Positions 35,429-46,642 of a stretch of 64,000 nt of DNA are shown in pieces. A program made the position numbers and the translations under genes. Positions within the stretch are counted from its first letter, which is position 1. Each line of letters begins with the position of its first letter. Where the stretch lies: the NCBI RefSeq assembly GCF_000147815.2, contig NC_015957.1:10168001-10232000 (forward strand). Reading direction: 5' to 3'. Source of the stretch: Streptomyces violaceusniger Tu 4113 (GTDB taxonomy: Bacteria; Actinomycetota; Actinomycetes; Streptomycetales; Streptomycetaceae). The notes below the pieces were generated by a model. The model made no database searches, was not told the origin of the DNA, and saw only the letters and a program-made list of their open reading frames with translations.

Positions 35429-36565
35429 ATGGCCACGGTCACGTACGACAAGGCAACCCGGGTGTACCCGGGCACTGAGAAGCCCGCTGTCGATCAGCTC
35501 GACATCGCCATCGAGGACGGCGAGTTCCTCGTCCTCGTCGGCCCCTCCGGCTGCGGTAAGTCGACCTCCCTGCGGATGCTCGCGGGGCTGGAGGACGTCA
35601 ACGGCGGGACCATCCGGATCGGTGACCGGGACGTCACCCACCTGCCGCCGAAGGACCGGGACATCGCCATGGTGTTCCAGAACTATGCGCTGTACCCGCA
35701 CATGTCCGTCGCCCAGAACATGGGCTTCGCGCTCAAGATCGCCGGCGTCAACAAGACCGAGATCCGGCAGAAGGTCGAGGACGCGGCGAAGATCCTCGAC
35801 CTCACCGAGTACCTGGAGCGCAAGCCGAAGGCGCTGTCCGGTGGTCAGCGGCAGCGTGTGGCGATGGGCCGGGCGATCGTCCGGGAGCCGCAGGTGTTCC
35901 TCATGGACGAGCCGCTGTCCAACCTGGACGCCAAGCTCCGTGTGCAGACGCGTACGCAGATCGCCAGCCTGCAGCGGCGGCTCGGGATCACCACGGTGTA
36001 CGTCACGCACGACCAGGTCGAGGCCATGACCATGGGCGACCGGGTGGCGGTGCTGAAGGACGGCCTGCTGCAGCAGGTCGACTCGCCCCGCAACATGTAC
36101 GACCGCCCCGTCAACCTCTTCGTCGCGGGCTTCATCGGCTCGCCGGCGATGAACCTCGTCGAGGTGCCGATCACCGACGGCGGTGTGAAGTTCGGCAACA
36201 GCGTCGTCCCGGTCTCGCGTGAGGCGCTGAGCGCCGCGGCCGACAAGGGCGACCGCACGGTCACCGTGGGCGTCCGGCCCGAGCACTTCGACCTGGTCGA
36301 GCAGAACGGCGGCGCCGCCAAGGCCCTCACCAAGGCGTCCGACGACGCCCCGGCCGGTCTCGCCGTCACCGTCAACGTCGTCGAGGAGCTCGGCGCCGAC
36401 GGCTATGTCTACGGCGCCGCCGAGGTCGGCGGCGAGGACAAGGACCTGGTCGTCCGCGTGAACGGGCGCCAGGTGCCGGAGAAGGGCGCGCAGTTGCACG
36501 TCGTGCCGCGGCCGGGTGAGATGCACGTCTTCTCGACCTCCACCGGGGAGCGGCTCAGCGACTGA
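35429..36565 (+). CDS. msiK: Multiple-sugar ABC transporter ATPase MsiK
   Basis: A 378-aa ATPase matching Streptomyces MsiK almost word for word (ATVTYDKATRVYPGTEKPAV at the start). It has Walker A GPSGCGKST, signature LSGGQRQRVAMG, Walker B VFLMDEPLSNLDAKLR and the MalK-like C-terminal regulatory domain (VGVRPEHFDLV). MsiK energises several separate sugar importers (cellobiose, maltose, xylobiose, chitobiose), so it stands alone without permeases. ATG 35429 has AAGGGA 9 nt upstream; the frame extends to GTG 35411 without a better site. It is followed by a strong terminator. Confidence 0.95.
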   Translation: MATVTYDKATRVYPGTEKPAVDQLDIAIEDGEFLVLVGPSGCGKSTSLRMLAGLEDVNGGTIRIGDRDVTHLPPKDRDIAMVFQNYALYPHMSVAQNMGFALKIAGVNKTEIRQKVEDAAKILDLTEYLERKPKALSGGQRQRVAMGRAIVREPQVFLMDEPLSNLDAKLRVQTRTQIASLQRRLGITTVYVTHDQVEAMTMGDRVAVLKDGLLQQVDSPRNMYDRPVNLFVAGFIGSPAMNLVEVPITDGGVKFGNSVVPVSREALSAAADKGDRTVTVGVRPEHFDLVEQNGGAAKALTKASDDAPAGLAVTVNVVEELGADGYVYGAAEVGGEDKDLVVRVNGRQVPEKGAQLHVVPRPGEMHVFSTSTGERLSD

Positions 36566-36588
36566 GGCCGCCGGCCCGTCAGTCGTTC

Positions 36589-36633
36589 CGACGGCGCCGT
36601 TCGTCCGCTCCACGCGGACGGGCGGCGCCGTCG
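36589..36633 (+). terminator. Nested hairpin terminator after msiK
   Basis: CGACGGCGCCG (36589-36599) pairs with CGGCGCCGTCG (36623-36633), and inside it CGTCCGC pairs with GCGGACG around TCCAC. It begins 24 nt after the msiK stop. Confidence 0.8.
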
Positions 36634-36634
36634 C

Positions 36635-36706
36635 GTTGTGCGGGGGCGGTTGTTTGGGTTGTGCGAGGGCGGTTGTCGGGTTGTGCGGGGGCTGGTTGTT
36701 GCGTTG
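36635..36706. repeat. Three degenerate 22-nt tandem units (GTTGTGCGGGGGCGGTTGT)
   Basis: GTTGTGCGRGGGCGGTTGT-like units occur three times in a row, then decay into GTTGTTGCGTTGTTGCGTTG. The G/T-rich strand lies between the msiK terminator and the promoter of the secreted-protein gene. The rest of the 36566-36886 gap has no gene. Confidence 0.6.
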
Positions 36707-36886
36707 TTGCGTTGTCGATAAATTCCCTGACATTTCGACCATTTCGACCTTGGGCGTCAACCCTCCAACCACGAAGGGTGGTTTTCCATCACCCAGCCTG
36801 GTGACGGAATGTCGCCAAATCGTCGCTCCTCGCTACGATCACCACGTACCGCAGTCCCGTACCACCCACCCGCGAGGAACTACCCC

Positions 36887-37306
36887 GTGAACACCGCAGC
36901 CCGCCGCATCGGCAGAACGCTCGCTCTCGTCCTCCCCGTCGTGCTCGTCCTCTCCGGCACCCTCGCGGTCACCCGCGTCCCCTGGGCCTCGCCGAGCGCC
37001 GAGTCGCAGATCCTCACCACCTCCTCCGACCGGGCGTCCACCCACGCCACCCACCGGGCCCCGCATGAGCTGCTGCGCGACCGGCTGCTCGCCGAGCTCC
37101 AGGAGAAAAACCCCTCCGTGGCGCTCACCCACCTCCAGGCCGCGACGGCCGAACGGCCCTCGCTCGCCCAGCACTGCGCCTCCATCGCCCGTGCGCTCGG
37201 CCGCGCCGCGGTCGCCAAGTACGGCGGCGTGAGCCGCGCCCAGGCGTACGCCCGGCCCGTCTGCGACACCTCGTTCGCGTCCGGTATCACCCAGGCGTAC
37301 CGCTGA
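36887..37306 (+). CDS. Secreted hypothetical protein
   Basis: A 139-aa protein from GTG 36887 (GAGGAAC 8 nt upstream). An N-terminal signal-type segment (ARRIGRTLALVLPVVLVLSG, residues 4-23) has positive charge followed by a hydrophobic core, then a soluble domain with two Cys (QHCASIARALGRAAVAKYGG and PVCDTSF) that could form a disulfide. It is likely exported. Its place next to msiK matches a conserved hypothetical gene that I remember from S. coelicolor. Function unknown. Confidence 0.82.
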   Translation: MNTAARRIGRTLALVLPVVLVLSGTLAVTRVPWASPSAESQILTTSSDRASTHATHRAPHELLRDRLLAELQEKNPSVALTHLQAATAERPSLAQHCASIARALGRAAVAKYGGVSRAQAYARPVCDTSFASGITQAYR

Positions 37307-37438
37307 CCGCGTCACCCGTCCCGCCGAGGCCGCGCGGCTCCCGCCGTGGCCCGTACCTCCCATGCTCGTCCCGCTCTTGCCGCCGTTCCCGCTCCGACTC
37401 CGCCTGCGGCGGTCCTCCCACCGCATATGGTGCGGTTC

Positions 37439-38239
37439 ATGAGCGATGACGACGAGCGCGGACCCGGGCATCCCCACCAGAGCGCGCGCCCCACACAAGC
37501 CGTCGTCCTGGCCGGAGGCCAGGGCTCACGGCTGCGTCCGTACACCGACGACCGCCCCAAGCCGATGGTCGAGATCCCGGGCACCGGGACCCCGATCATC
37601 GGCCATCAACTGGCCTGGCTGGCCGCCGAGGGCGTCACCGACGCCGTGGTCTCCTGCGGCCACCTCGCCGCCGTCCTCCAGGACTGGCTGGAGACGGCGG
37701 ACCTGCCGCTGCGGGTGCGGACCGTCGTCGAGAAGGAGCCGCTGGGTCGCGGCGGCGGCCTGAAGTTCGCCGCCGCGCGGCTCCCCGAGCCCGACCAGCC
37801 CTGGTACGCCACCAACGGCGACATCTGGACCCGCTTCTCGCTCCGCGACATGGCGGACTTCCACGACGAACGCGGGGCCACCGCCACGCTTGCCCTCGCC
37901 CGGCCGCGCATTCCGTGGGGCGCGGTGGAGACCAACGAGTTCGGGCATGTCCTGGACTTCATCGAGTCGCCGCCCTCGCCGTATCTCATCAACGCGGGCG
38001 TCTACGTCTTCTCCGCCTCCTTCACCGCGCTGCTGCCCGACCGCGGCGACCATGAGCGCACCACCTTCCCGCGCCTGGCGCGGGAACGGCGGCTGGCGGG
38101 CTTCCCACTGCCCCAGGGCGCGTACTGGCGGGCCATCGACACCGCCAAGGACCTGACCGAAGCCGCCAAGGAACTCGCCTCGGGCCCCCCACCTCACGGC
38201 CACGGCCCCTTCGACACAGCCCCGGTGCCACACGGCTGA
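37439..38239 (+). CDS. Nucleotidyltransferase (NTP-hexose-1-phosphate type)
   Basis: About 266 aa. The signature AVVLAGGQGSRLRPYTDDRPKPMVEIPG gives the nucleotide-binding loop of the RmlA/GalU/GMPP superfamily. VEKEPLGRGGGLKF and YATNGDIWTRF (metal site) follow, and INAGVYVF lies in the sugar-binding half. It would make an NDP-sugar from NTP and a sugar 1-phosphate for cell-surface or storage polymers. The substrate is not clear. The start is uncertain: ATG 37439 is chosen, with ATG 37427 as an alternative; neither has a good ribosome site. Confidence 0.87.
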   Translation: MSDDDERGPGHPHQSARPTQAVVLAGGQGSRLRPYTDDRPKPMVEIPGTGTPIIGHQLAWLAAEGVTDAVVSCGHLAAVLQDWLETADLPLRVRTVVEKEPLGRGGGLKFAAARLPEPDQPWYATNGDIWTRFSLRDMADFHDERGATATLALARPRIPWGAVETNEFGHVLDFIESPPSPYLINAGVYVFSASFTALLPDRGDHERTTFPRLARERRLAGFPLPQGAYWRAIDTAKDLTEAAKELASGPPPHGHGPFDTAPVPHG

Positions 38240-38320
38240 GCGGCCGTGCGCGGGGGTGGGGCGAGGGCTCCCGGTGCTGGGGGCTCCGGTGCCCGGGCGC
38301 ACTCGGGCCCCGGCCCAGGC

Positions 38321-40042
38321 TCAGCCGAGGAGGCCGCCCAAGGCGGCCTCGTCGGCGGCCGGGTCGCTGTAGCTCGACGTGTTGTCCTCCGGCGGGCCGC
38401 CCTCGGCGCCGCCCGCGGACATCCCTCCCCCGGCGCCGCCCAGCGACGACGGGCCCGCCGTCGGGGCGAGGGGGTGGCGCGGGGAGCGGGGGGTGGTGCT
38501 CAGGCCCGGGCGCGACCGCGATCCGTCGCTGGGGCGGCCGGACGTGCCGGACGCCGGGCCCGCCGCACTCGGCACCCCGGAGGAGGACGTCGACGCCGAC
38601 GCGGACGGCTTGGGGCGGTGCGGCAGCCGCTCACGCGGCGACGGCGCACCGGCCGATCCGCCGCCCGTACCCATCGGCCCGCGCTGCCCGCCGCGCGGGC
38701 TCTCCACGGACTTGCTGGGCAGCGGCGAGCCGGGCAGGTTGTTCGTCGGCATATCGCTCGGCTCCGGCGCCTTCACGACCTCCGAGGACCGTACGGCGGT
38801 GCCCAGCATCGAGCCCACCAGCAGCGTCAGCCCGGCGACCACCATCGCCATCACACCGCCGCGGCGCAGCACCCGGCGCCGGAGCTCCCACAGCTCGGCC
38901 CGGGGGCCGAGCCGCCGCCATGCCTCGCCGGCGAGCCGGGCGTCCGCCGAATAGACCGGCGCGCCCGCGATGACCAGCGGGCTCCAGGCGGCGAGGTAGA
39001 TGATGTCGGGCGCGTCGTAGACCGGCACCGTACGCCAGCTCACGGTGAGGATCAGCGCGGCGGACAGCAGCGCGCCGAACGAGGCGGCCAGCCGCTGCCA
39101 CAGCCCGAGCACGGTGAGCACCCCGACCACGATCTGCAGGAACGCCACGGTCAGCCCGGCGCCCACCGGATGCTCCAGCGCCAGATCGCGCAGCGGCTCC
39201 GCGAACGGCCAGGGGTGCAGCGCGCGCAGCCAGGTGACCATCGAACCGCGCTCGCCGCCGTCGAAGTAGACGGGGTCGGAGAGCTTGCCCATCCCCGCGT
39301 AGACGGAGATGAAGCCGAGGAAGATGCGCAGTGGGAGCAGGACGACGCCGAGGTTCATCCGGCGCCCGGGGTAGTAGGCGTGGCGTACGGACTCGGAGTG
39401 GCGGCGCGGGCTCGGCACCGTGGCGCTCCGCGGCCCGGGCCCGTCGCCGTCGATGGCGTCCGGCCGTCCGGAGGGCGCGCCGCGCCGCTCCGCCCCGGCC
39501 GCCCGCGCCACCGCGCTCGCCCCGCCCGCCTCGGCCGGGCCGTCCGCGCCCGGACGGCGCCGCCCGCCGGACGACCGGGGCGCGTTCTCCGTACGGGGGC
39601 TGCGCGGGCCGATGACCGTGGGGGTGTCGTCGTCGAAGGCGATCCGCGGCAGCACCTGCGTGGCGCCCACGTCCTCGGCGCCCTCCCCGGACCGGGAACG
39701 GCCCAGAGCATCGGACAGATGGTCCGAGAGGCCGTCGGACAGACTGTCGGTCAATCCCTCGGCGGAGTACCGCACGGCCTGCAGCAGCCGGGTCGCCGCG
39801 GTGTCCCCGCCGGGGCGGGTGCGGCCGCTCCACACCACGGGCGGCCGACGCCGGCCCGGGGCAGGGACGCGGGTGAGCCGGGCCGTGTTCGCCAGCGCGC
39901 TGCTGACGACCGGGGCGCTGAGCTGCACCCGGAAGCTCGGGGCATTGACGGCGACCTGCGCGGGATCGCATGGCACCTTGGCCATGGTCAGCTGTGGCTC
40001 GTCGTCGAATCCCCCCGCGCTTCCCGCCATGGGCGAAGGCAT
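38321..40042 (-). CDS. DoxX-family membrane protein with long disordered tails
   Basis: About 573 aa. The first 240 residues are low-complexity, charged and Pro/Arg-rich. A DoxX membrane domain follows (about 240-400), with MNLGVVLLPLRIFLGFISVYAGMGK, VAFLQIVVGVLTVLGLW and FGALLSAALILTVSW, then another transmembrane segment (VMAMVVAGLTLLVGSMLG) and a 150-residue Ser/Pro/Gly-rich tail. DoxX proteins are implicated in redox or thiol homeostasis at the membrane. The start is uncertain (ATG 40042, ATG 40030 or GTG 40063). Confidence 0.82.
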   Translation of the reverse strand: MPSPMAGSAGGFDDEPQLTMAKVPCDPAQVAVNAPSFRVQLSAPVVSSALANTARLTRVPAPGRRRPPVVWSGRTRPGGDTAATRLLQAVRYSAEGLTDSLSDGLSDHLSDALGRSRSGEGAEDVGATQVLPRIAFDDDTPTVIGPRSPRTENAPRSSGGRRRPGADGPAEAGGASAVARAAGAERRGAPSGRPDAIDGDGPGPRSATVPSPRRHSESVRHAYYPGRRMNLGVVLLPLRIFLGFISVYAGMGKLSDPVYFDGGERGSMVTWLRALHPWPFAEPLRDLALEHPVGAGLTVAFLQIVVGVLTVLGLWQRLAASFGALLSAALILTVSWRTVPVYDAPDIIYLAAWSPLVIAGAPVYSADARLAGEAWRRLGPRAELWELRRRVLRRGGVMAMVVAGLTLLVGSMLGTAVRSSEVVKAPEPSDMPTNNLPGSPLPSKSVESPRGGQRGPMGTGGGSAGAPSPRERLPHRPKPSASASTSSSGVPSAAGPASGTSGRPSDGSRSRPGLSTTPRSPRHPLAPTAGPSSLGGAGGGMSAGGAEGGPPEDNTSSYSDPAADEAALGGLLG

Positions 40043-40369
40043 GCGGGCTTTTCTGGTCTCCACGCCCAACTAACCGAGCGACGGACGGGAAAGACACTGC
40101 CGGGGACGTCCCGATCTGTCCGAGGCCCGTCAAGATCATCGGCCGCAGACCCTGCCCGGGCCAGGGCACCCACGCCCCGACCCACGACCGAACCGTGCGC
40201 GCCTTACTGCTGCGGCGGGCCTGTTCCCCGGCCGGACGAGCCTGCTCCACGGCTGGAGCAAGCCGACGGCACCCCTGCCAGGGCCCGGCCGCATCAAGCA
40301 GACCGCACCCCTTGCCGGGGGCCCGCCCCAAGGGCCAGGCGCCAAGGCCCCGCGCCAACCGCCCGCCGC

Positions 40370-41320
40370 CTACGCCCGGCGCCGAGCCGCTTCGTAGAGG
40401 ACGACGCCCGCCGCCACGCCCGCGTTGAGCGACTCCGCGCCGCCCGGCATCGGAATCCGCACCCGCAGATCGCAGGTCTCGCCCACCAGCCGCGAGAGCC
40501 CCTTCCCCTCGCTGCCGACGACGATCACGAGCGGGCCGTCCAGCGCCTCGACGTCCTGCAGTTCGACCTCGCCGTCCGCGGCCAGCCCGACCACCGTCAG
40601 ACCCGCCTTCTGGTAAGCCTCCAGCGTCCGGGTGAGGTTGGTCGCGCGGGCGACCGGGGTGCGGGCGGCGGTGCCCGCGGAGGTCTTCCAGGCGCCTGCG
40701 GTCATCCCGGCCGCGCGCCGCTCCGGTACGACCACGCCATGGCCGCCGAAGGCGGACACCGAGCGGACCACCGCGCCCAGGTTGCGCGGGTCCGTGACGC
40801 CGTCGAGGGCGACGATCAGCGGGTCCTCGCCCTCGTCGAAGGCGGCGGCGCTCAGGTCCTCGGGGTGGGCGTACTCGTACGGCGGGACCTGGAGCACCAC
40901 ACCCTGGTGGTTCAGGCCGTTCGTCATCCGGTCGAGCTCGGGCTTGGGCGCTTCCATGAGGTGGATGCCGCCACGGTCGGCGGCCAGCTTCAGCGCCTCG
41001 CGCACCCGGTCGTCGCTGTCGATGAACTGCTGCACATAGAGGGTGTTCGCCGGAACGCCCTCGCGCAGCGCCTCGAAAACCGAGTTACGGCCCACCACCA
41101 GCTCGCTCGACCCCTTGCCGCCGCGGCGCGCGACGGGGCGCTTGGCCGCCTGGCGGGTGCGGGCGTTGGTGATCCGCTGCTTGGCGTGTCCCTTACGCAT
41201 CTCGGCGGGCGGGGTCGGCCCCTTGCCCTCGAGGGAGCGACGCCGCTTGCCTCCGCTGCCGACCGTCGCACCCTTCTTGTTGCTGGTACGGCGGTTCCTG
41301 CGCTGGCTGTTGCCGGCCAT
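40370..41320 (-). CDS. rlmB: 23S rRNA (guanosine-2'-O-)-methyltransferase, TrmH/RlmB family
   Basis: A 316-aa SPOUT methyltransferase. A basic, disordered N-terminus (1-70) precedes the substrate-binding domain ([16 protein letters not shown]) and the knotted catalytic domain with [32 protein letters not shown] and the cofactor loop [22 protein letters not shown]. It methylates a ribose in 23S rRNA using S-adenosylmethionine. It lies downstream of cysS on the same strand, as in other actinobacteria. Confidence 0.93.
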   Translation of the reverse strand: MAGNSQRRNRRTSNKKGATVGSGGKRRRSLEGKGPTPPAEMRKGHAKQRITNARTRQAAKRPVARRGGKGSSELVVGRNSVFEALREGVPANTLYVQQFIDSDDRVREALKLAADRGGIHLMEAPKPELDRMTNGLNHQGVVLQVPPYEYAHPEDLSAAAFDEGEDPLIVALDGVTDPRNLGAVVRSVSAFGGHGVVVPERRAAGMTAGAWKTSAGTAARTPVARATNLTRTLEAYQKAGLTVVGLAADGEVELQDVEALDGPLVIVVGSEGKGLSRLVGETCDLRVRIPMPGGAESLNAGVAAGVVLYEAARRRA

Positions 41321-41434
41321 GAATGGTCACCTGTCTCTTCACTGCTCAGCGCTGCTCAGCAAGCGGCTCGGACGCCGAACGTCACCCGTCTGTGAGGTCA
41401 AGGCGTCTGTGCGGTCATTTGTACGGTCCCAAGT

Positions 41435-41460
41435 GTGCCGCCCGGGACGCCGGGCGGCAC
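41435..41460 (-). terminator. 11-bp hairpin after cysS
   Basis: GTGCCGCCCGG (41435-41445) pairs with CCGGGCGGCAC (41450-41460) around GACG. It lies 38 nt beyond the cysS stop and would separate cysS from rlmB transcription at least partly. Confidence 0.6.
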
Positions 41461-41497
41461 AACACAGGAGGTCAGGGCCTCACAGGGGGCCAGAGCC

Positions 41498-42895
<1,398 letters not shown>

Positions 42896-43022
42896 GCATC
42901 AAGGGTAGTGGGAAGTGAACTGTGCCCCGTGCGCCTTCCCCGGCGGGGACACAGAAGCGTGACACTCGGGACGAAACCGGGGCGTGGGACGCGCAGGGCA
43001 GCGACCGAACGTCCCCGCCCTG

Positions 43023-43523
43023 CTACCGCCGGACCACCAGCGCCGTGGCGATCGCCGCGAGGCCCTCGGCGCGGCCGGTCAGACCCAGGCCGTCCGTGGT
43101 CGTACCGGACACCGAGACGGGGGCGCCCACCGCCGCCGTCAGCGCCTTCGTCGCCTCTTCGCGCCGCTTGCCGATCTTGGGGCGCACGCCGATCACCTGG
43201 ATCGCCACATTGCCGATCTCGAAGCCCGCGTCCCGCACGATCCGGGCCGCCTCGGCGAGCAGCGTCGTCCCGGCGGCGCCGGACCACTCGGGGCGGTCGG
43301 TGCCGAAGTGGGCCCCGAGATCGCCGAGCCCGGCGGCGGAGAACAGCGCGTCACAGGCGGCGTGCGCGGCCACATCGCCGTCGGAGTGGCCGGCCAGTCC
43401 GTACTCTCCGTACTCATCGCCGTCCCACAGCAGCCCCGCGCACCACAGCTCACGGCCCTTCTCGAAGGCGTGCACATCCGTGCCGATGCCCACCAGGGGG
43501 AGCGCCACCGCGTCAGAAGCCAT
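43023..43523 (-). CDS. ispF: 2-C-methyl-D-erythritol 2,4-cyclodiphosphate synthase
   Basis: A 166-aa protein with the IspF signature: metal-binding [35 protein letters not shown] and the conserved GIGxxF-type end [19 protein letters not shown]. It cyclises CDP-ME-2-phosphate in the MEP isoprenoid pathway. Its ATG lies 11 nt inside the ispD stop, with AGGAGGG upstream, so the two genes are coupled. Confidence 0.95.
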   Translation of the reverse strand: MASDAVALPLVGIGTDVHAFEKGRELWCAGLLWDGDEYGEYGLAGHSDGDVAAHAACDALFSAAGLGDLGAHFGTDRPEWSGAAGTTLLAEAARIVRDAGFEIGNVAIQVIGVRPKIGKRREEATKALTAAVGAPVSVSGTTTDGLGLTGRAEGLAAIATALVVRR

Positions 43524-44307
43524 CGTTCGCCCTCCTGCGGGCCAGAACCGCCTCGGCCAGCACCAGATCCAGCGGCCGGGTCACCTTGAACGCCTCCTCA
43601 TGGCCGGGGACGACCACGACCTCGACGCCGAACCGCTCCACCATGCCCGCGTCGTCCGTCGCGCCCTCGCCCTCCAGGGCGATCTTCTCGTGGGCGGCCA
43701 CGAGCGTGGCGCGGTCGAAGCCCTGCGGGGTCTGGACGGCACGCAGCAGGGCGCGCTCGGGGGTGCCGACGACCGGCTCGGGCTCACCGGCCCGCTCCCC
43801 GGTGCGCGGCTCGACCTGCTTGACGGTGTCGGCCAGCGGCAGCGCCGGGACGACGGCGGGCGATCCGTCCCGTACGGCGGCGGCGACCGCGTCCACCGTG
43901 TCCACGGGCACCAGCGGCCGCGCCGCGTCGTGCACCAGCACGGTGGTGACGGTCTCGGGGACGGCGGCCAGCCCCTTGCGCACCGACTCCTGGCGGGTCT
44001 CGCCGCCGGGCACGACCACCACCTCGGTGGTGTCGGTGAGGCTGCCGCTCAGCGGATACGCGTCCAGCAGCCGCCGTACCTCGTCGGCGCCGTCCGGCGG
44101 GGCGACCACGACGACGAGGGAGACGGAGCGGGATCCGGCCATCGCCCGTACGGCGTGGACGAGCATGGGCGTGCCGCTCAGCGGGCGCAGCGCCTTGGGG
44201 GCGCCCGGGCCCAGCCGCACTCCGCGGCCCGCGGCGGGGATCACGGCGGCGGTGCGGGCGGGTCGGCCGGACGCGCCGGAGCCGCCGTGATCCGGGGTTG
44301 CGGACAT
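43513..44307 (-). CDS. ispD: 2-C-methyl-D-erythritol 4-phosphate cytidylyltransferase
   Basis: A 264-aa nucleotidyltransferase. [21 protein letters not shown] is the CTP-binding loop, [12 protein letters not shown] is the IspD signature, and [10 protein letters not shown] and [10 protein letters not shown] are also conserved. It makes CDP-methylerythritol in the MEP pathway. Start ATG 44307 has only a distant GAGGAAG; a non-standard start nearer that site (about 44322) is possible. It overlaps ispF. Confidence 0.94.
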   Translation of the reverse strand: MSATPDHGGSGASGRPARTAAVIPAAGRGVRLGPGAPKALRPLSGTPMLVHAVRAMAGSRSVSLVVVVAPPDGADEVRRLLDAYPLSGSLTDTTEVVVVPGGETRQESVRKGLAAVPETVTTVLVHDAARPLVPVDTVDAVAAAVRDGSPAVVPALPLADTVKQVEPRTGERAGEPEPVVGTPERALLRAVQTPQGFDRATLVAAHEKIALEGEGATDDAGMVERFGVEVVVVPGHEEAFKVTRPLDLVLAEAVLARRRANDGF

Positions 44308-44643
44308 TGAGTTGGCGTTCAGGTTTGCTTCCTCAGCCGAAATGGGTATGGCCACAGCGTGCCGGGCGCGATGGCCCGACCGGCCCCTTCCGTGACGACC
44401 GGTCGAGTTAGCTGCCCGGGCCCGGCACACCTTCCACCGCGCACCGTGGCGCGGCTGAGCGCACCGGCACAGAGGTGCGACGACCGGGGGCTCGCAAGAG
44501 ATCACCGCGTGGAGATCACCTCGCAAGAGGTCAAGCGCGCGGAGATCACAGCGTCCGGTGCGTTGGCATGCCGGAGCGCCCGGCGACAGACGACTTAGCG
44601 GGAATCAGAGGTCTGAGTCACTCGGGCACCACGGCATTGATAT

Positions 44644-45126
44644 TCAGGACGCGAGAACCTCGTCGAGCAGAGCCTCGGCCTTGTCCTCATTGGTGCTCTC
44701 GGCGAGCGCGAGCTCGCTCACCAGGATCTGGCGGGCCTTCGCGAGCATGCGCTTCTCACCGGCGGAGAGTCCGCGCTCACGCTCTCGGCGCCACAGATCA
44801 CGCACGACCTCGGCCACCTTGATCACATCGCCGGAGGCGAGCTTCTCGAGATTTGCCTTGTAACGACGGGACCAGTTCGTCGGTTCTTCCGCATACGGTG
44901 CACGCAGCACCTCGAAGACCCGATCCAGCCCGTCCTGGCCGACCACATCACGCACACCGACGAACTCCGCATTGTCCGCCGGCACACGAACCGTCAGGTC
45001 ACCCTGAGCGACCTTCAGCACCAAGTAGGTCTTGTCCACGCCTTTGATCTGGCGAGTTTCGATGGCCTCGATCAGCGCGGCCCCGTGATGGGGATAGACC
45101 ACGGTGTCGCCAACCTTGAACGTCAT
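44644..45126 (-). CDS. carD: CarD-family transcriptional regulator
   Basis: A 160-aa CarD/CdnL protein. The N-terminal RNA-polymerase-interacting domain ([20 protein letters not shown] ... [19 protein letters not shown]) is followed by a helical DNA-binding domain ([28 protein letters not shown]). It stabilises open promoter complexes, notably at rRNA promoters. It is the first gene of the leftward carD-ispD-ispF-cysS block. Confidence 0.95.
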   Translation of the reverse strand: MTFKVGDTVVYPHHGAALIEAIETRQIKGVDKTYLVLKVAQGDLTVRVPADNAEFVGVRDVVGQDGLDRVFEVLRAPYAEEPTNWSRRYKANLEKLASGDVIKVAEVVRDLWRRERERGLSAGEKRMLAKARQILVSELALAESTNEDKAEALLDEVLAS

Positions 45127-45730
45127 GTGACAGGTACCCCTTCCGTGGCTATCCAGGGTAACACGGGAACGCCTTCTTCTGAATGGCGTTTTCGCAGGTC
45201 AGGGCATATCTCGGGGCTTGACAAGTGCGACCGCAACGTGCTGCACGAGGCGTGCGGAACCGGGTATTCGCAGGTGGGAGCCGCTGTCCGGGTACGCGGA
45301 AACCCGCCCGTTACGCACCCGAAGAAGCCCGGACGAGTGGCCGTACGTCCCGTTTTGCCGGAGTCCAGTCGATGGACTTCCGCTACTCCGTTCGGATCAG
45401 GAGCGAGCGATCCGGCCCCGATTCGCGAATTGATCACACAGAGCGCATCAAGTCTGTGATCAATTCTCGGACATGCATGGATTCCTTACCGATAATCTCC
45501 GGCGCGAACGGCCGAGCCGATATTCGGGACTTCAGGACGGCGCCGTACGGACCTCGTACAGACCTCGTAACGCACGCCGGAACCGGCAGCGCACGGGTGC
45601 GCAGCCCGGGGCCGAGCGCCTTGGGGCGGGTCGGGTGCGGGCCGAAGAGGGCGGATCGGTAATCTAAGCGCGCTGATCCAATCTTTACCTCGTCCACCTC
45701 GTCCACCTCGTCCTAGGAGATGCCGCCGCC
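45127..45730. promoter_or_regulatory. 604-bp divergent promoter region between carD and a lipoprotein gene
   Basis: No gene is visible here. An 11-bp inverted repeat lies at 45428-45438 (AATTGATCACA) and 45455-45465 (TGTGATCAATT), separated by 16 bases, in an A/T-richer stretch. Both divergent promoters must be in this region; AGGAGA ahead of GTG 45731 marks the right-hand gene. Confidence 0.55.
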
Positions 45731-46435
45731 GTGAGCAGCAGCCTTCGACGCGGCGCCCTCGCCGCAGCCGCCATCGTGGTCTCGGTCGCCCCGCTCTCCG
45801 CCTGCGGAGCCGGGAATGACGCACAGACGCTGGAGGTCAAGCCCGACAACGCCGCGACCGCTGTCGGCGATATCAAGATCCAGAACGCCACGGTGGTGAC
45901 CCAGCCTGACCGCACGGCGAAGGGCCCGGCCGTCGTCACCGGCCGGCTCTTCAACAACGGCAAGCGGGACCAGACCGTCAAGGCCATCACCCTCCCCGGC
46001 ACCAGTGCGCGGGTGAAGCTCAGCCCGGCCAAGGGCAAGACCGGCCCGGTCGTCGTCCCGGCCGGCGGCTCGGTGGCCTTCGGCGGCAAGGGCAATGCCT
46101 CCGCCGTCATCAGCGACGGGCGCGAGGCCGCCCAGGACGGCAACGCGGAGCGGGTCGTCTTCGACCTCAGCTCGACCGGCAATATCCCGATCACCGCGTT
46201 CGTGGTCCCGGCGAGGAGCTACTTCAAGGGCTGGGGCCCGTCCGAGCTGCCGACCGCGAAGCCGTCGGGCTCGGCGACGCCCAGCGGCAAGCCGAGCGGT
46301 ACGCCCAGTGGCAAGCCCAGCGGCACCGGCACCCCGTCCGGCTCGGCGAGCGGCCAGCCGGGCTCCGACCAGAGCAGCGGCGCCCCGAACGGCATCGCGA
46401 CGGGCGAGCCGAACCCGAACGGCGGCGGTCACTGA
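45731..46435 (+). CDS. Lipoprotein, DUF461-like, with Ser/Pro/Gly repeat tail
   Basis: A 234-aa protein. The signal peptide ends in a lipobox PLSAC with lipidated Cys25. A beta-rich domain of about 150 residues follows (VQ-type copper-chaperone-like architecture, for example ATAVGDIKIQNATVV and VVVPAGGSVAFGGKG). The last 60 residues are PSGKPSGTPSGKPSG-type low complexity, probably a flexible spacer in the cell wall. It is anchored on the outer face of the membrane. GTG 45731 has AGGAGA 11 nt upstream. Confidence 0.88.
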   Translation: MSSSLRRGALAAAAIVVSVAPLSACGAGNDAQTLEVKPDNAATAVGDIKIQNATVVTQPDRTAKGPAVVTGRLFNNGKRDQTVKAITLPGTSARVKLSPAKGKTGPVVVPAGGSVAFGGKGNASAVISDGREAAQDGNAERVVFDLSSTGNIPITAFVVPARSYFKGWGPSELPTAKPSGSATPSGKPSGTPSGKPSGTGTPSGSASGQPGSDQSSGAPNGIATGEPNPNGGGH

Positions 46436-46475
46436 GACCGGCCACCGGGGCCGGTCACTGAGACCGGCCCCGGTA

Positions 46476-46523
46476 CATGCGCGAGGGCGGCCCTGGAGCT
46501 TTCCAGGGCCGCCCTCGCGCATG
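46476..46523. terminator. Perfect 22-bp hairpin, bidirectional terminator
   Basis: Bases 46476-46497 are exactly complementary to 46502-46523 around GCTT. It lies between the converging lipoprotein gene and phoP. Confidence 0.88.
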
Positions 46524-46642
46524 GGTCCGGCTCTACGGCATTCCCGCGTGCGCCCCTCGCACCGCTCGGCCCTGGCGGGCCTCACGGGCTTCGGGACGCT
46601 GTGCCGGACTCCGTCCGGCGGCCCCGGAGGCCCAGGGCCGGT

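Noticed and set aside
37439..38239. Nucleotidyltransferase as a sugar-supply gene for the cluster
   Set aside because: It lies in the conserved msiK-to-phoU block on the core side of the tRNA, and no glycosyltransferase is present in the cluster.
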